64,000 nt of DNA, taken from IMG/VR virus record IMGVR_UViG_3300043463_000045, positions 1 to 64,000 of that record; one strand, given 5' to 3'. This DNA comes from a virus. The notes beneath the pieces were generated by a model, which ran no database searches, had not been told where the DNA came from, and saw only the letters and a program-made list of their open reading frames with translations. Made by a program: the position numbers and the translations under genes. Below, in pieces: positions 29,718 through 38,227 of the stretch. Numbering within the stretch: the stretch's first letter is position 1; each line of letters opens with the position of its first letter.

Positions 29718-30526
29718 AAAAACTTCTTCTAGTATTTTCTCTACTGTTTGCAACTTTAGTTCAAGCTGGAACTATTGACGAACTTCCAGTAGATGAACAT
29801 CGCGGCAAATGGTTTCAGACTATTGACCTAGATGCACAAGATTACGCATATGATGTTGTATCCGACACAAAGAGAAAGGGTGCAACCGCTCTACGATTTG
29901 AATTGCGTGATGGCGATTGCTATACTGCATATCCAGAAAACCCATCACAGGGTTGGAATGATTGCACGTTAGATAGAGAACGGTCAGAAGTAAGAGAACG
30001 TTGGAACCCACCACTAGATAAAAGTGTTTGGTATGCGTTCAGTGTTTATATTCCAGCCGACTATGAACCTATGTATCCAAAGCAGATATTTTTTCAGTGG
30101 CATGCTGGTCCTGCTCCTTCGATATATTATCATTTGAATAAAAATAACTTCAATATTGATATTCTCGGAAAAGTAGGTGAAACCACCACACAATATACTC
30201 TCGGAAAAGATGTCTTGACGCTAGGACAATGGCATGACTTTGAAGTCAATATTGTTTGGAGTGGTGACGCGCAATCTGGTAGAATGATTACCTATGTTGA
30301 TGGCAAGAAAGTAGTTGATTATGCTGGCGTAACACTGCCACCAGATGTATACAAAGATATGCAGAATGGCGCAAAGACACCAGAAGTGAAGTTTGGTATA
30401 TATCGGTCGCACTTGTTTAGATGGACAGAAGATAGACCGCATCCAACTCATGTGATTTACTTTGATGAGTATCGCCGTGGATTTTATCAAGACGAAGTTG
30501 ATTTGGATAATTACAGTGGCGACTGA
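29714..30526 (+). CDS. exported polysaccharide lyase
   Basis: 270 residues. Residues 1-19 are a Sec signal peptide (MKK, hydrophobic core, VQAG). The rest follows the jelly-roll polysaccharide lyase family (heparin lyase I-like): ERSEVRERW, VWYAFSVYIPADY, QIFFQWHAGP, W-DFEVNIVWS and KFGIYRS. Expected to cut uronate-containing glycan outside the cell or to be packed on virions. Host capsule degradation during infection is inferred. Confidence 0.82.
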   Translation: MKKLLLVFSLLFATLVQAGTIDELPVDEHRGKWFQTIDLDAQDYAYDVVSDTKRKGATALRFELRDGDCYTAYPENPSQGWNDCTLDRERSEVRERWNPPLDKSVWYAFSVYIPADYEPMYPKQIFFQWHAGPAPSIYYHLNKNNFNIDILGKVGETTTQYTLGKDVLTLGQWHDFEVNIVWSGDAQSGRMITYVDGKKVVDYAGVTLPPDVYKDMQNGAKTPEVKFGIYRSHLFRWTEDRPHPTHVIYFDEYRRGFYQDEVDLDNYSGD

Positions 30527-30528
30527 TT

Positions 30529-30819
30529 ATGAAATTAGACCTACATGGGTTTCCAATACATGATGCTTGGAAAGAATACCGCAGAGTAACACAAGAAAGT
30601 TACTGGAAAGACAAAAAATACATCGTTGTTATTACGGGTATGGGTCAGATGCAAATGCAGTTTCATCACTGGGTTTCGTCTGACCCTTATGCTTTGAAAT
30701 GCGAACAACTCAATGAGGGTGCTTGGAAGGTTCATATCAAGAAAAGAACTCAGATCGTTGTTTCCAATCCAGAACCTACCATAAATCTTTCGCCCCTTCT
30801 CAACAAATACAAAAAATAA
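30529..30819 (+). CDS. Smr-domain protein
   Basis: 96 residues. LDLHGFPIHDAWKEY and VVITGMGQMQMQFHHW carry the LDLHG and TGxG motifs of a stand-alone Smr domain, linked to nuclease action and ribosome rescue in other Smr proteins. A translation-linked role would fit the rest of the genome (inference). Confidence 0.75.
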   Translation: MKLDLHGFPIHDAWKEYRRVTQESYWKDKKYIVVITGMGQMQMQFHHWVSSDPYALKCEQLNEGAWKVHIKKRTQIVVSNPEPTINLSPLLNKYKK

Positions 30820-30822
30820 GTA

Positions 30823-30851
30823 TTGACAATCCCACCGAATCACTCTATACA
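30823..30851 (+). promoter_or_regulatory. CGAATCA-family promoter
   Basis: TTGACA, CGAATCA (30836-30842), TATACA, 17-base spacer, followed by CTGTAACAGAGAGG. Confidence 0.9.
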
Positions 30852-30876
30852 TATACTGTAACAGAGAGGGAATGAC

Positions 30877-31122
30877 ATGACCGCTGCACTTTCTACTCGC
30901 GCTATCAAAGCTGTTGAAGTTCTCAAAAACGGTGGTGAGTTTCGCTACGCTCTTGAAACCGACCCCTACACCAAACGCACCCAGTTCAAAGCCCGCCTTC
31001 TGATGAAAGGGAAAACAGTCAAAGGTTTCGGCCATGCTGTGTTCTCGGAACTTCGCCCGATGCTGGTTCCGACTGCTGCTGGAACTTCTGTCTCCACCTA
31101 CTACACTCTGTCGGAGGTCTGA
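30877..31122 (+). CDS. hypothetical protein
   Basis: 81 basic residues after AGAGAGGGA; no known motif. Confidence 0.72.
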   Translation: MTAALSTRAIKAVEVLKNGGEFRYALETDPYTKRTQFKARLLMKGKTVKGFGHAVFSELRPMLVPTAAGTSVSTYYTLSEV

Positions 31123-31123
31123 T

Positions 31124-31300
31124 ATGAAAGCATTGCTCAATCATCCTCACACGGTTTTCAAAAATCGTGCTGCTGCGGAAGAAACATGTCGGCTGATGGA
31201 GCCGAATGAATATCGTATCAAAGAAGACCCAACTGGAACTGGAAAGTGTCTGGTTGAGATTCTTGACGAAGATGATGGAATGGTTTTAGGGTATCTCTAA
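31124..31300 (+). CDS. hypothetical protein
   Basis: 58 residues, start one base after the previous stop with GGAGG inside the previous gene. No motif. Confidence 0.68.
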   Translation: MKALLNHPHTVFKNRAAAEETCRLMEPNEYRIKEDPTGTGKCLVEILDEDDGMVLGYL

Positions 31301-31307
31301 AAACTTC

Positions 31308-31336
31308 TTGACATTCAGATCGAATGGTAGTATAAG
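31308..31336 (+). promoter_or_regulatory. CGAATCA-family promoter variant
   Basis: TTGACA, CGAATGG (31321-31327), TATAAG, 17-base spacer; drives the HAD gene. Confidence 0.82.
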
Positions 31337-31361
31337 AATAATGAAGAGAAAAGGAAAATGA

Positions 31362-31946
31362 ATGTCAGAAAAAGTAATCTTCACCGACTGTGACGGTGTG
31401 ATTCTAGATTGGGAGAAATCCTTCCAAAAGTGGATGGTCCAACATGGATATGTGCATGTTGATGCAAATCAATATGCGATTGACAAACAGTTCGGTATTC
31501 CCCGTGATTTGGGGAAACAGTTGGTTCGCCAGTTCAATGAAAGTGCTTGGATGGGTGAATTAGAAGCATTTCGTGGTGCTCGTGCTGGTATTGCTCGGTT
31601 GGTAGAAGCAGGATATCAGTTTGTGGTAATCACCTCGCTCAGTCTTGACCCCGCAGCAAAACATGCCCGTCAGCGGAACCTTGAAGAAGTGTTTGGAAAA
31701 GGATGGCTGAAAGAACTAGTGTGCCTTGATACTGGTGCAGACAAAGATGAAGTCCTTGCCGAATACATCAAGAAATACGAAGGTGTAAAATACTGGGTTG
31801 AAGACAAATGGGAAAACGCCCTAGTTGGCGCTGACCTTGGTCTTACCACCTTCTTGGTTGAACACGGTCACAACAAAAACGAAAGTGATGACCGTATTCT
31901 TGCCCTGCACGATATGAACGAAGTGGCTGACAAAATCTTGGCATAA
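31362..31946 (+). CDS. HAD-family hydrolase
   Basis: 194 residues. DCDGVILD (motif I with the nucleophile Asp), VITS (motif II), and VEDKWENA (motif IV acidic pair) are present. Resembles phage 5'-nucleotidase/phosphatase HADs; substrate unknown. Confidence 0.8.
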   Translation: MSEKVIFTDCDGVILDWEKSFQKWMVQHGYVHVDANQYAIDKQFGIPRDLGKQLVRQFNESAWMGELEAFRGARAGIARLVEAGYQFVVITSLSLDPAAKHARQRNLEEVFGKGWLKELVCLDTGADKDEVLAEYIKKYEGVKYWVEDKWENALVGADLGLTTFLVEHGHNKNESDDRILALHDMNEVADKILA

Positions 31947-31951
31947 ACTCC

Positions 31952-31980
31952 TTGACATCTGTTGCGAATCAGCTTATACA
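31952..31980 (+). promoter_or_regulatory. CGAATCA-family promoter
   Basis: TTGACA, CGAATCA (31965-31971), TATACA, 17-base spacer. Confidence 0.9.
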
Positions 31981-32007
31981 TAACCTGTAAGCAAAAGAGA
32001 GAAGATC

Positions 32008-32370
32008 ATGGCCCGCGAAACCAAAGCAGAGAGAAATGCCCGATACGCTAAAAAAGCAGAAGAACTGTTGGAACAGTCCAAGGCGGAATATCCAACTTTT
32101 CTGATGACTACTCTGGAACGCGCAACCAACATGAACTACGAGATTGAAGTTCGTAATGGTGAGTTTTTGGTGGTTGATCGGGATGATCACGAAAATCGTT
32201 TTGTTCTGTCTCTCCAATATACGGAGAAAAGCCACTCCACTTTGACTGAAATGGACTGGACTTTGGAATCCAAGGAAAACGAAGCGCGTGAACGTGAACG
32301 TAAACGTCAAATTCGCAAGAATGCGTTAGCAAAGTTGACTGCTGAAGAACGCGCTGAACTGAATCTCTGA
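32008..32370 (+). CDS. hypothetical protein with charged ends
   Basis: 120 residues; Lys/Glu/Arg helices at both ends, beta-rich middle (YEIEVRNGEFLVVDRDD). No family recognised. Confidence 0.72.
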   Translation: MARETKAERNARYAKKAEELLEQSKAEYPTFLMTTLERATNMNYEIEVRNGEFLVVDRDDHENRFVLSLQYTEKSHSTLTEMDWTLESKENEARERERKRQIRKNALAKLTAEERAELNL

Positions 32371-32381
32371 AAGGAAACCAA

Positions 32382-32774
32382 ATGGGTATGGCTCGTAATG
32401 TTGAAGGCGAATGGTTGGTTCGTGACGAGTTTGAAGTAAGCCGCTACGACTTTGAAGGCACTGCTGCTGAAATCAAAGCCAACATAGATTTGGTGGTGGA
32501 TAAAGCCCGTGCCAAAGGTATGGTTGACGAAGGCACGTTTGATATGACGACTGTTCGTGGTGGTTATTACGATGATGACTACGAACTGAAAATCACGTAT
32601 TACTTTGATCGGACTGAAACCGACAAAGAAAAAGCTGCTCGTGAAAAAGCCGAAGCCAAACGGAAAGAAGATGCTGCCGCCAAACGTAAAGCTGCCGCCG
32701 AAAAAAAGAAACTGAAAAAAGATGCGGAATACGTTGAGTTTCTGCGTTTGAAAGAAAAGTTTGGTGAACTGTAA
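32382..32774 (+). CDS. hypothetical protein with Lys/Glu/Ala coiled coil
   Basis: 130 residues after AAGGAAA. Residues 85-120 are a very charged helix (repeated Ala-Lys-Arg-Lys). Shares the beta-core plus charged-helix design of its upstream neighbour. Confidence 0.72.
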   Translation: MGMARNVEGEWLVRDEFEVSRYDFEGTAAEIKANIDLVVDKARAKGMVDEGTFDMTTVRGGYYDDDYELKITYYFDRTETDKEKAAREKAEAKRKEDAAAKRKAAAEKKKLKKDAEYVEFLRLKEKFGEL

Positions 32775-33157
32775 TGAAAAAGATGATTCGTGTTCCTGTT
32801 GGTGCCACTGCTACGGTAAAGACGTATCATGGTAGCACCACAGAATACCTTGACTATGGGTATTACCATCATACTCTTTATCCCACGAGTTCCCTGAAAA
32901 ATCTTATCAACGAACTGGTATGTCTTCAGACGGAACATCGCGACCGATACCAAAAGATGGGATTTGAAGAAAGGCGCGATTGCGGTTGCTATCACGATTG
33001 TTCTTGCGGCCCTTCTTATGTCCTATATGGTGAGCGTTATGAAACCGATGTTGAATACGAGTTTCGGTTGAGGGATGAAGAACGCAAGCGTATTCAAAAA
33101 GAAGAAAACGACAGAACATTATATGAAAGGTTGAAAGACCAGTTCGGAGAGGATTGA
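32774..33157 (+). CDS. hypothetical Cys-rich protein
   Basis: 127 residues, one-base stop/start overlap. CGCYHDCSCG near residue 71 may bind a metal. C-terminal helix like its two neighbours. Confidence 0.7.
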   Translation: MKKMIRVPVGATATVKTYHGSTTEYLDYGYYHHTLYPTSSLKNLINELVCLQTEHRDRYQKMGFEERRDCGCYHDCSCGPSYVLYGERYETDVEYEFRLRDEERKRIQKEENDRTLYERLKDQFGED

Positions 33158-33180
33158 CATTCTCTCCGAATCACTATAAG
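33154..33180 (+). promoter_or_regulatory. CGAATCA-family promoter, short spacer
   Basis: TTGACA, CGAATCA (33167-33173), TATAAG; here the -10 follows the box by one base, giving a 15-base spacer. The upstream stop codon lies in the -35. Confidence 0.7.
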
Positions 33181-33246
33181 AATAGAGTAACAACAAAGAA
33201 GCCAAATAGACAAAGGTCCGTATGTCTTCAAATACAAGGTCGTAAA

Positions 33247-33438
33247 ATGACACTCTTTCGCTACAAGAAAAATGGATTGCTCTATACTATTACCACGAAT
33301 GGTCGGGGTAGTGGCCATAAGGCGCATCCATACAAACACACAGTTGAGATTGGCGTGTTGTTCAATAGTCATTCTCGTTACCGTGATTTCAAGTCTAATA
33401 TGACGATGAATGATTTTGAAGTGGTGGCAGAACAGTAA
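33247..33438 (+). CDS. hypothetical protein
   Basis: 63 basic residues with ACAAGG upstream; no motif. Confidence 0.65.
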   Translation: MTLFRYKKNGLLYTITTNGRGSGHKAHPYKHTVEIGVLFNSHSRYRDFKSNMTMNDFEVVAEQ

Positions 33439-33445
33439 ATTCGTC

Positions 33446-33474
33446 TTGACATTCAGGACGAATCACTGTATACA
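33446..33474 (+). promoter_or_regulatory. CGAATCA-family promoter
   Basis: TTGACA, CGAATCA (33459-33465), TATACA, 17-base spacer, then CTGTAGCCAAGAGG. Confidence 0.92.
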
Positions 33475-33500
33475 TATCCTGTAGCCAAGAGGGAAACGAT

Positions 33501-33713
33501 ATGACTGACTTCACCGATGCCGCCCGCCGCCAAGAAGTTGTTCGTCTTTCCGATGGCAGTGAGTGGACTATTCATTTGATTCCTGCTGGTTGTGATGGTT
33601 GGATTGATTCTGTCATCTGCGCCTATGGATGGACCGATAATGATTTGTTCTGGGACTTGAATGGTAATGCTCTTGGTCATGACGCTAACATTGTGGAGAT
33701 TGTAGAATGCTGA
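33501..33713 (+). CDS. hypothetical protein
   Basis: 70 acidic residues behind AGAGGGAAA; Trp-rich, beta character. Confidence 0.7.
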   Translation: MTDFTDAARRQEVVRLSDGSEWTIHLIPAGCDGWIDSVICAYGWTDNDLFWDLNGNALGHDANIVEIVEC

Positions 33714-33898
33714 AACTGTTCTTCCGTTCTTTCCTGCTTCGTCGTTTTGACAATGACTCCCTTTTTGAAACTCTTGATGTTCTTCAATCAAAACAGTTGA
33801 TGGCGATTGATTCTGCGGTTGATCAAGCTGCTGCTGAGTTTATGATTCTTCGTGAACTGAAACGGCGCGGCGTCAAAACTCTGGATGGAGAAGTATGA
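33707..33898 (+). CDS. hypothetical protein
   Basis: 63 residues, 7-base overlap with the previous gene; amphipathic helices. Confidence 0.68.
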   Translation: MLKLFFRSFLLRRFDNDSLFETLDVLQSKQLMAIDSAVDQAAAEFMILRELKRRGVKTLDGEV

Positions 33899-34098
33899 TG
33901 AACACTCCCGATGTTGAAAAAATGAGCCACGAAGAACTCATGGTGTATGCATTACATTTGCAAATGGCAGTTCGCCAACTTCAAAAGCGTGTCAGTGCGC
34001 TGGAAGAAAGCAATAGTGAAATGGGCTGGCGACTGAACCCTGACCGTATGGGTGGTCAGTTTACAGATGAAGAACGCAACAGGAGTGGGTGGATATGA
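33895..34098 (+). CDS. small coiled-coil protein
   Basis: 67 residues; heptad-like helix over residues 10-45. ATGA overlap with the previous gene. Confidence 0.68.
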   Translation: MMNTPDVEKMSHEELMVYALHLQMAVRQLQKRVSALEESNSEMGWRLNPDRMGGQFTDEERNRSGWI

Positions 34099-34445
34099 AA
34101 AAAGCACTGCTACTTGTTCTTCTTCTATCTGCCTGTATAGATGACAAACCTTATCCACAACTATGGGGAGCCGAACTTAACCCATATATGGCTGCACACG
34201 GTTACACGGTAGCAACAGATGGAGTGACCATTCTCAAAAATGGATATCCAGTGTGGAAAGATGAGCCATGTTATGGTCGCGGATGTTACGGTAGCAATGT
34301 GTCATTGGTTCCAAGTGAACTTTCTGAAGGTGTTCGCCTTGATTTTCTGAAGGCATACGAAGAATCCAGAAAAGAATATGTAGCGGACATTTCCGAAAAG
34401 ATTGCCGTAGAACCTGTCATTTCAAAACCAGAAGTGGAAAAGTAA
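34095..34445 (+). CDS. predicted lipoprotein
   Basis: 116 residues from ATG 34095. MKKALLLVLLLSACIDDK is a lipoprotein signal with lipobox LSAC, so Cys14 would be lipidated and the protein kept at the inner membrane or sent to the outer one. The mature part has a CYGRGCYG loop. Early-type control suggests action in the host envelope, for example superinfection exclusion (inference). Confidence 0.75.
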   Translation: MKKALLLVLLLSACIDDKPYPQLWGAELNPYMAAHGYTVATDGVTILKNGYPVWKDEPCYGRGCYGSNVSLVPSELSEGVRLDFLKAYEESRKEYVADISEKIAVEPVISKPEVEK

Positions 34446-34606
34446 TGTTTGGTCGTATCTGGCTTGAAGATAAAGTAGAACCTCTTGCCCGTATGATTGC
34501 GGCCCAAAAGATGGGACTAAAAAAAGATATATATGGCGAAAACTTGCCACACGAACTTTGGTCCCAATGTATTCCTGCTGCTCGTTTGATGTTGGGGTTA
34601 GAATGA
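34445..34606 (+). CDS. 53-residue hypothetical protein
   Basis: Start overlaps the lipoprotein stop by one base; ends in an ATGA overlap. Helical, no motif. Confidence 0.62.
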   Translation: MFGRIWLEDKVEPLARMIAAQKMGLKKDIYGENLPHELWSQCIPAARLMLGLE

Positions 34607-34788
34607 ACGATCCATATGAAGTCGCACCTGGTCTGTGGATTGGGTCAAAGCGTGGTGATTTGTATCGTGAGCGGCAAGTTCTGTTGTCAAAACTTGGCAA
34701 CGGTGACGAAAGTGTAAAGGTTCGTATCAAGGAAATCACTGACGAACTCATTGAAATAACAATGCCTAAACCATTCAAAAGGAAATGA
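34603..34788 (+). CDS. hypothetical protein
   Basis: 61 residues from the ATGA overlap at 34603. No motif. Confidence 0.65.
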   Translation: MNDPYEVAPGLWIGSKRGDLYRERQVLLSKLGNGDESVKVRIKEITDELIEITMPKPFKRK

Positions 34789-34789
34789 C

Positions 34790-35029
34790 ATGACATTCTG
34801 GGTAACTCTATGGTATGCTGGTGCAGTCGTATTCTCTATGGGATACGAAGGCCAAACACAAGGTGAATGTGAGCGTCTTAGCCAAGTTATAATGGCTGAT
34901 ATTCAAGCTGCATATGCTGACCCAGAACGAGAATCAAAACTATTTGATTTGAAAGTGTTTGAAACCAACCAGTTTTCAGTATCTTGCGAAACTGAAATGC
35001 TGCCAACTGACGAGAAGTATAAAGAATGA
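34790..35029 (+). CDS. small protein with hydrophobic N-terminus
   Basis: 79 residues; FWVTLWYAGAVVFSMGY may act as signal or anchor, and two Cys could pair outside. GGAAATG upstream. Confidence 0.65.
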   Translation: MTFWVTLWYAGAVVFSMGYEGQTQGECERLSQVIMADIQAAYADPERESKLFDLKVFETNQFSVSCETEMLPTDEKYKE

Positions 35030-35376
35030 TCAAGCAACTTATCCTTGGCGTTGGTATCGCAGCATTGGCTTTTGGTGCTGGCACCGTATACCAGAAAGAA
35101 TATAACACTCCGAAACCATGTATTCAAAACTTCAAGGATGTTTGGTTTGGACATAACATACAGAGTATGTTGTCTGACGATAAAACTACATGGGAAAGCG
35201 GACTTACAAATAGAGATATTGCAATCCGAGTCATCTATCATGGCGATAAGCCAGAAGATCGGGCAAGTATTTTCAAAGTAGATGTGAGCGACAGGTTCAT
35301 TGAATACTATGTTCCAAGCTATTGCTATGTGGAAGATAGGGGCATCTTTGGACCAACACTATGGAAGAAACCATGA
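35026..35376 (+). CDS. membrane-anchored protein
   Basis: 116 residues; anchor LILGVGIAALAFGAGTVY at residues 4-21, then a soluble, probably periplasmic domain with two Cys. Confidence 0.7.
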   Translation: MIKQLILGVGIAALAFGAGTVYQKEYNTPKPCIQNFKDVWFGHNIQSMLSDDKTTWESGLTNRDIAIRVIYHGDKPEDRASIFKVDVSDRFIEYYVPSYCYVEDRGIFGPTLWKKP

Positions 35377-35510
35377 TTCGATTTAGTATTGCAGTCACTA
35401 ATCCTTGGGCAAAAGATAATGTCCAAAGCAAAGACTTTGTGTATTGGGACAAGTTGTTTGCCAAACATTGGGCGGCTGAAACTTTTTCAACTATTTATGG
35501 ACCAAAATGA
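35373..35510 (+). CDS. 45-residue hypothetical protein
   Basis: ATGA overlaps at both ends support translation. Trp/Phe-rich, no motif. Confidence 0.6.
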   Translation: MIRFSIAVTNPWAKDNVQSKDFVYWDKLFAKHWAAETFSTIYGPK

Positions 35511-35869
35511 TTGATTTTCTTACCTATCTTGGCGAACTCATTTTCGGAACGTCTCATGTAAGTGAGCCAGCATTGTGGTTTTTTATTGCACTGTGTGGTA
35601 TTAGCGTTCTGGTATTCGTTTACGCATTGCAACGAACAACTAACTTGTTAGTGGTTATGGCATTATGGATTGTTTCTTTGTATCTTATTCTTGGTATTCC
35701 GCTGGCGCATGAGATTCGGTTTAGTGAATGTAGAATTGAAGTGAAAAATGCGTATGTTGATGATGTGGAACTGACAGTGAACGCCACATATTGCCGATAT
35801 AAAGAAAAAACATTGAATGATGAATGGGGCGAGTGGCATATTGTTTCGGTGAACACAAATGACCATTAG
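35507..35869 (+). CDS. small membrane protein
   Basis: 120 residues with membrane segments near 23-44 and 47-68, then an extramembrane beta part with two Cys. Confidence 0.72.
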   Translation: MIDFLTYLGELIFGTSHVSEPALWFFIALCGISVLVFVYALQRTTNLLVVMALWIVSLYLILGIPLAHEIRFSECRIEVKNAYVDDVELTVNATYCRYKEKTLNDEWGEWHIVSVNTNDH

Positions 35870-36116
35870 AGTTGACCTTGGAAATACGTTATACGTGTGT
35901 CCCGTCTATTGGATGAACTTTATGAACTATCTGGAAGATACGTATTCTTCCAATCCAGAAACTGGATACACGAGAGACGATGGTTTTTCCATAGAGTTTT
36001 TGAATAAAGAACTTGAACCACACGGATGCACGTTCAATGAAAAAGAGAAACGATTTTGGCTTGACTTTCAAAGCGAATCAGACTATGCTGCTTTCATACT
36101 GAGATATGGAGAATAA
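35859..36116 (+). CDS. hypothetical protein
   Basis: 85 residues overlapping its neighbour by 11 bases. Aromatic-rich, no motif. Confidence 0.7.
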   Translation: MTIRVDLGNTLYVCPVYWMNFMNYLEDTYSSNPETGYTRDDGFSIEFLNKELEPHGCTFNEKEKRFWLDFQSESDYAAFILRYGE

Positions 36117-36117
36117 T

Positions 36118-36474
36118 ATGGGTTATAATCTGTTCATTGACGATGAGAGAGTTCCAAGTGATGTGACTTGGGCGAAATCGCTCACAGAACAATATATGTA
36201 TAAAGTTCATGATTGGGTTATTGCCCGCAACTGGTATGAAGTTGAGGATATCATTCTCACTTTTGGTATGCCAGTGATGATCAGTTTTGACCATGACCTT
36301 GGTGAAAATGAACGGACTGGTTATGAAATCGCACAACGCATCAGTGAAATGGTGATGGATGGGATTGAAGAACTTCCAGAAAACTTTTCGTTTATGGTTC
36401 ATTCCAAGAACCCTGTTGGGGCGGAAAACATCTATGAATACATGAACAACTTCATTGAACATTGGGGGAAATGA
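36118..36474 (+). CDS. cyclic-phosphate processing receiver-like domain
   Basis: 118 residues, start at 36118 behind GGAG. LFIDDERVP, then MISFDHDLGEN-TGYEIA and MVHSKNPVGAENI match the stand-alone receiver-like family proposed (Burroughs and Aravind) to act on cyclic-phosphate RNA ends in RNA repair systems. This phage also carries a kinase (37127) and an RNA ligase (46456) that would complete such repair. Enzymatic role is inference. Confidence 0.68.
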   Translation: MGYNLFIDDERVPSDVTWAKSLTEQYMYKVHDWVIARNWYEVEDIILTFGMPVMISFDHDLGENERTGYEIAQRISEMVMDGIEELPENFSFMVHSKNPVGAENIYEYMNNFIEHWGK

Positions 36475-36698
36475 TGGCAACCGAACTGTTTCAACTGAAA
36501 TCAAAGAAACGTATCACCAAGTTTTTTTGGTCAGATGATTGGTCGTCACAAACTCCTTGGCGACACAACAATCTGGACCAGCCGTATTTCAGCAAGATAA
36601 CAGAACTTAGCGAAAGCGAAAGTGTTCTGTTTACTTATTGGTATGCTGGTCCGTTTGGTATTCTTACTGGAAAGTGGGTAGAAAATGACTCCAAATGA
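36471..36698 (+). CDS. hypothetical protein
   Basis: 75 residues from ATG 36471 (overlapping TGA) or 36474. Trp/Ser-rich, no motif. Confidence 0.66.
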   Translation: MMATELFQLKSKKRITKFFWSDDWSSQTPWRHNNLDQPYFSKITELSESESVLFTYWYAGPFGILTGKWVENDSK

Positions 36699-36933
36699 TA
36701 TGCTAAAACTGGCAACTCGGTTTGACCTTGGCGATGATGTCACCATTGAAAAGCGTGGGCAAGATAAATGGTGTGTGAAAGTGTTCGAAACAACTGTTTT
36801 GGATAAAGGACTTCACCGTATCTTTGAGGCTATGCCTTCCAGCCGAACACCAGAGTTTATTGCCTCTACTCGCTTTACGCTGGATGAAGCATTTGAAATC
36901 GCAACTCGTTATATGAAAGAAACTGCACTATGA
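36685..36933 (+). CDS. hypothetical protein
   Basis: 82 residues, 14-base overlap with the previous gene, mixed alpha-beta. Confidence 0.68.
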   Translation: MTPNDMLKLATRFDLGDDVTIEKRGQDKWCVKVFETTVLDKGLHRIFEAMPSSRTPEFIASTRFTLDEAFEIATRYMKETAL

Positions 36934-37130
36934 TTCCGTATTTGGTCAAAGGCACTGTGTATCGCACTGATTATATGTGCGACCCCAAAGAGTTTCAGGA
37001 CATTCGCATCGTGATGGCTGAAAATGAAAATGAGGCTTTGACCAAATATGAAGATTTTTGGTCTTGCAAAACCGAAGAATATAGCGTATATTATCGTGTA
37101 AGCGGAAACGTAATGGAGACGATTCGATGA
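36930..37130 (+). CDS. hypothetical protein
   Basis: 66 residues in ATGA overlap on both sides. Reads like a short beta-alpha-beta protein; no motif. Confidence 0.66.
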   Translation: MIPYLVKGTVYRTDYMCDPKEFQDIRIVMAENENEALTKYEDFWSCKTEEYSVYYRVSGNVMETIR

Positions 37131-37654
37131 AACCTGTCTGTGTTGTCATGGTTGGCTATCCTGCCAGCGGCAAGAGCACTCGCGTTCAATCGCTTGCTGC
37201 AATGGAGCCTGATGCTTTTGTTTACAGCACAGACAACCTCATTGAAGAATGGGGTGCCGCTATGGGCTGGTCGTATGACTTCGCGTTTGACAAGTATATT
37301 GACAAAGCCACTAAGCAAATGAACGAGTGGTTGGATGTTGCCATTCGCGACAAGCTCACCATCATTTGGGACCAAACCAATCTTGGTGTCGGTAAGCGGC
37401 GCAAGGTCATCAATCGCATGAAACAAGCTGGTTATCGGGTTGAGTGTGAGTGCATTGAACCGCCCGCTACTGATGATGATTATGCCGAATGGCAGAAACG
37501 CCTCGCTGGTCGGCCTGGCAAGACTATTCCGATTGATATTATCAATCGTATGATGGATACTTACGTGAAGCCTGAAATTGATGAAGGGTTTGATGTGGTT
37601 GCCATCTTTGATTTGTATGGCAACTGCAAGGAACTGAAAAATGCAATGGTCTAG
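37127..37654 (+). CDS. polynucleotide-kinase-like P-loop kinase
   Basis: 175 residues. VGYPASGKST (residues 9-18) is the Walker A; STDNLIEEW, IIWDQTNL and RR-VINRM match the kinase domain of T4 PseT-type 5' polynucleotide kinases. Only the kinase domain is present; the 3' phosphatase is missing. With the RNA ligase this could restore nicked tRNAs. Confidence 0.8.
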   Translation: MKPVCVVMVGYPASGKSTRVQSLAAMEPDAFVYSTDNLIEEWGAAMGWSYDFAFDKYIDKATKQMNEWLDVAIRDKLTIIWDQTNLGVGKRRKVINRMKQAGYRVECECIEPPATDDDYAEWQKRLAGRPGKTIPIDIINRMMDTYVKPEIDEGFDVVAIFDLYGNCKELKNAMV

Positions 37655-38216
37655 GTTAGGTAATAATAAATTTGCTGAGTTATGGTATGCCAAAAATCTC
37701 GCATACCATAACCCAGATCATATTCAAGAATGCTATATGTTTTTAGAGCGTATGAATGCTCCATACGATGAGGATTTGGATTATGCCGTGTTGTTTCATG
37801 ATGTTGTATACGATAAAGACCCATTGAAAGAAGAACGTTCTGCTCAGTTGTTGCTGAAATACTATCCAAACAGAACAAAAGCTGCCGAAATCATTCTGGC
37901 AACCGCACATCATGAAATCACGCCCCATATGGATGAAGCAACTCGTTGGATGATTCGTGCAGACTTGCATGGATTGGCTTCTACTCATACTACTGTCATA
38001 AACTATGCAAAGGTTATGGAAGAAAGTATGTATCTATACGATGTTTCTGTGAACACATTTGCAGAAAAAAACCTTGACTTTATGTTGAAACTGCTTGAAA
38101 CTGCAATCAACAACTCGTTCTATGATTCCGATGAACATCTTCAGTTTTGGATAGATGTGAGTAGTGGCATCAACCTGACTATCAATCTATCAACTGCAAT
38201 CCGTAACAACAAATAA
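37641..38216 (+). CDS. HD-domain metal-dependent phosphohydrolase
   Basis: 191 residues. YHNPDHI (His), LFHDVVYD (HD) and ATAHHE followed by IRADLHGL give the metal-binding His/Asp set of an HD protein of the COG4339 kind. Substrate unknown. Overlaps the kinase gene by 14 bases. Confidence 0.75.
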   Translation: MQWSRLGNNKFAELWYAKNLAYHNPDHIQECYMFLERMNAPYDEDLDYAVLFHDVVYDKDPLKEERSAQLLLKYYPNRTKAAEIILATAHHEITPHMDEATRWMIRADLHGLASTHTTVINYAKVMEESMYLYDVSVNTFAEKNLDFMLKLLETAINNSFYDSDEHLQFWIDVSSGINLTINLSTAIRNNK

Positions 38217-38227
38217 AGGAATACACA

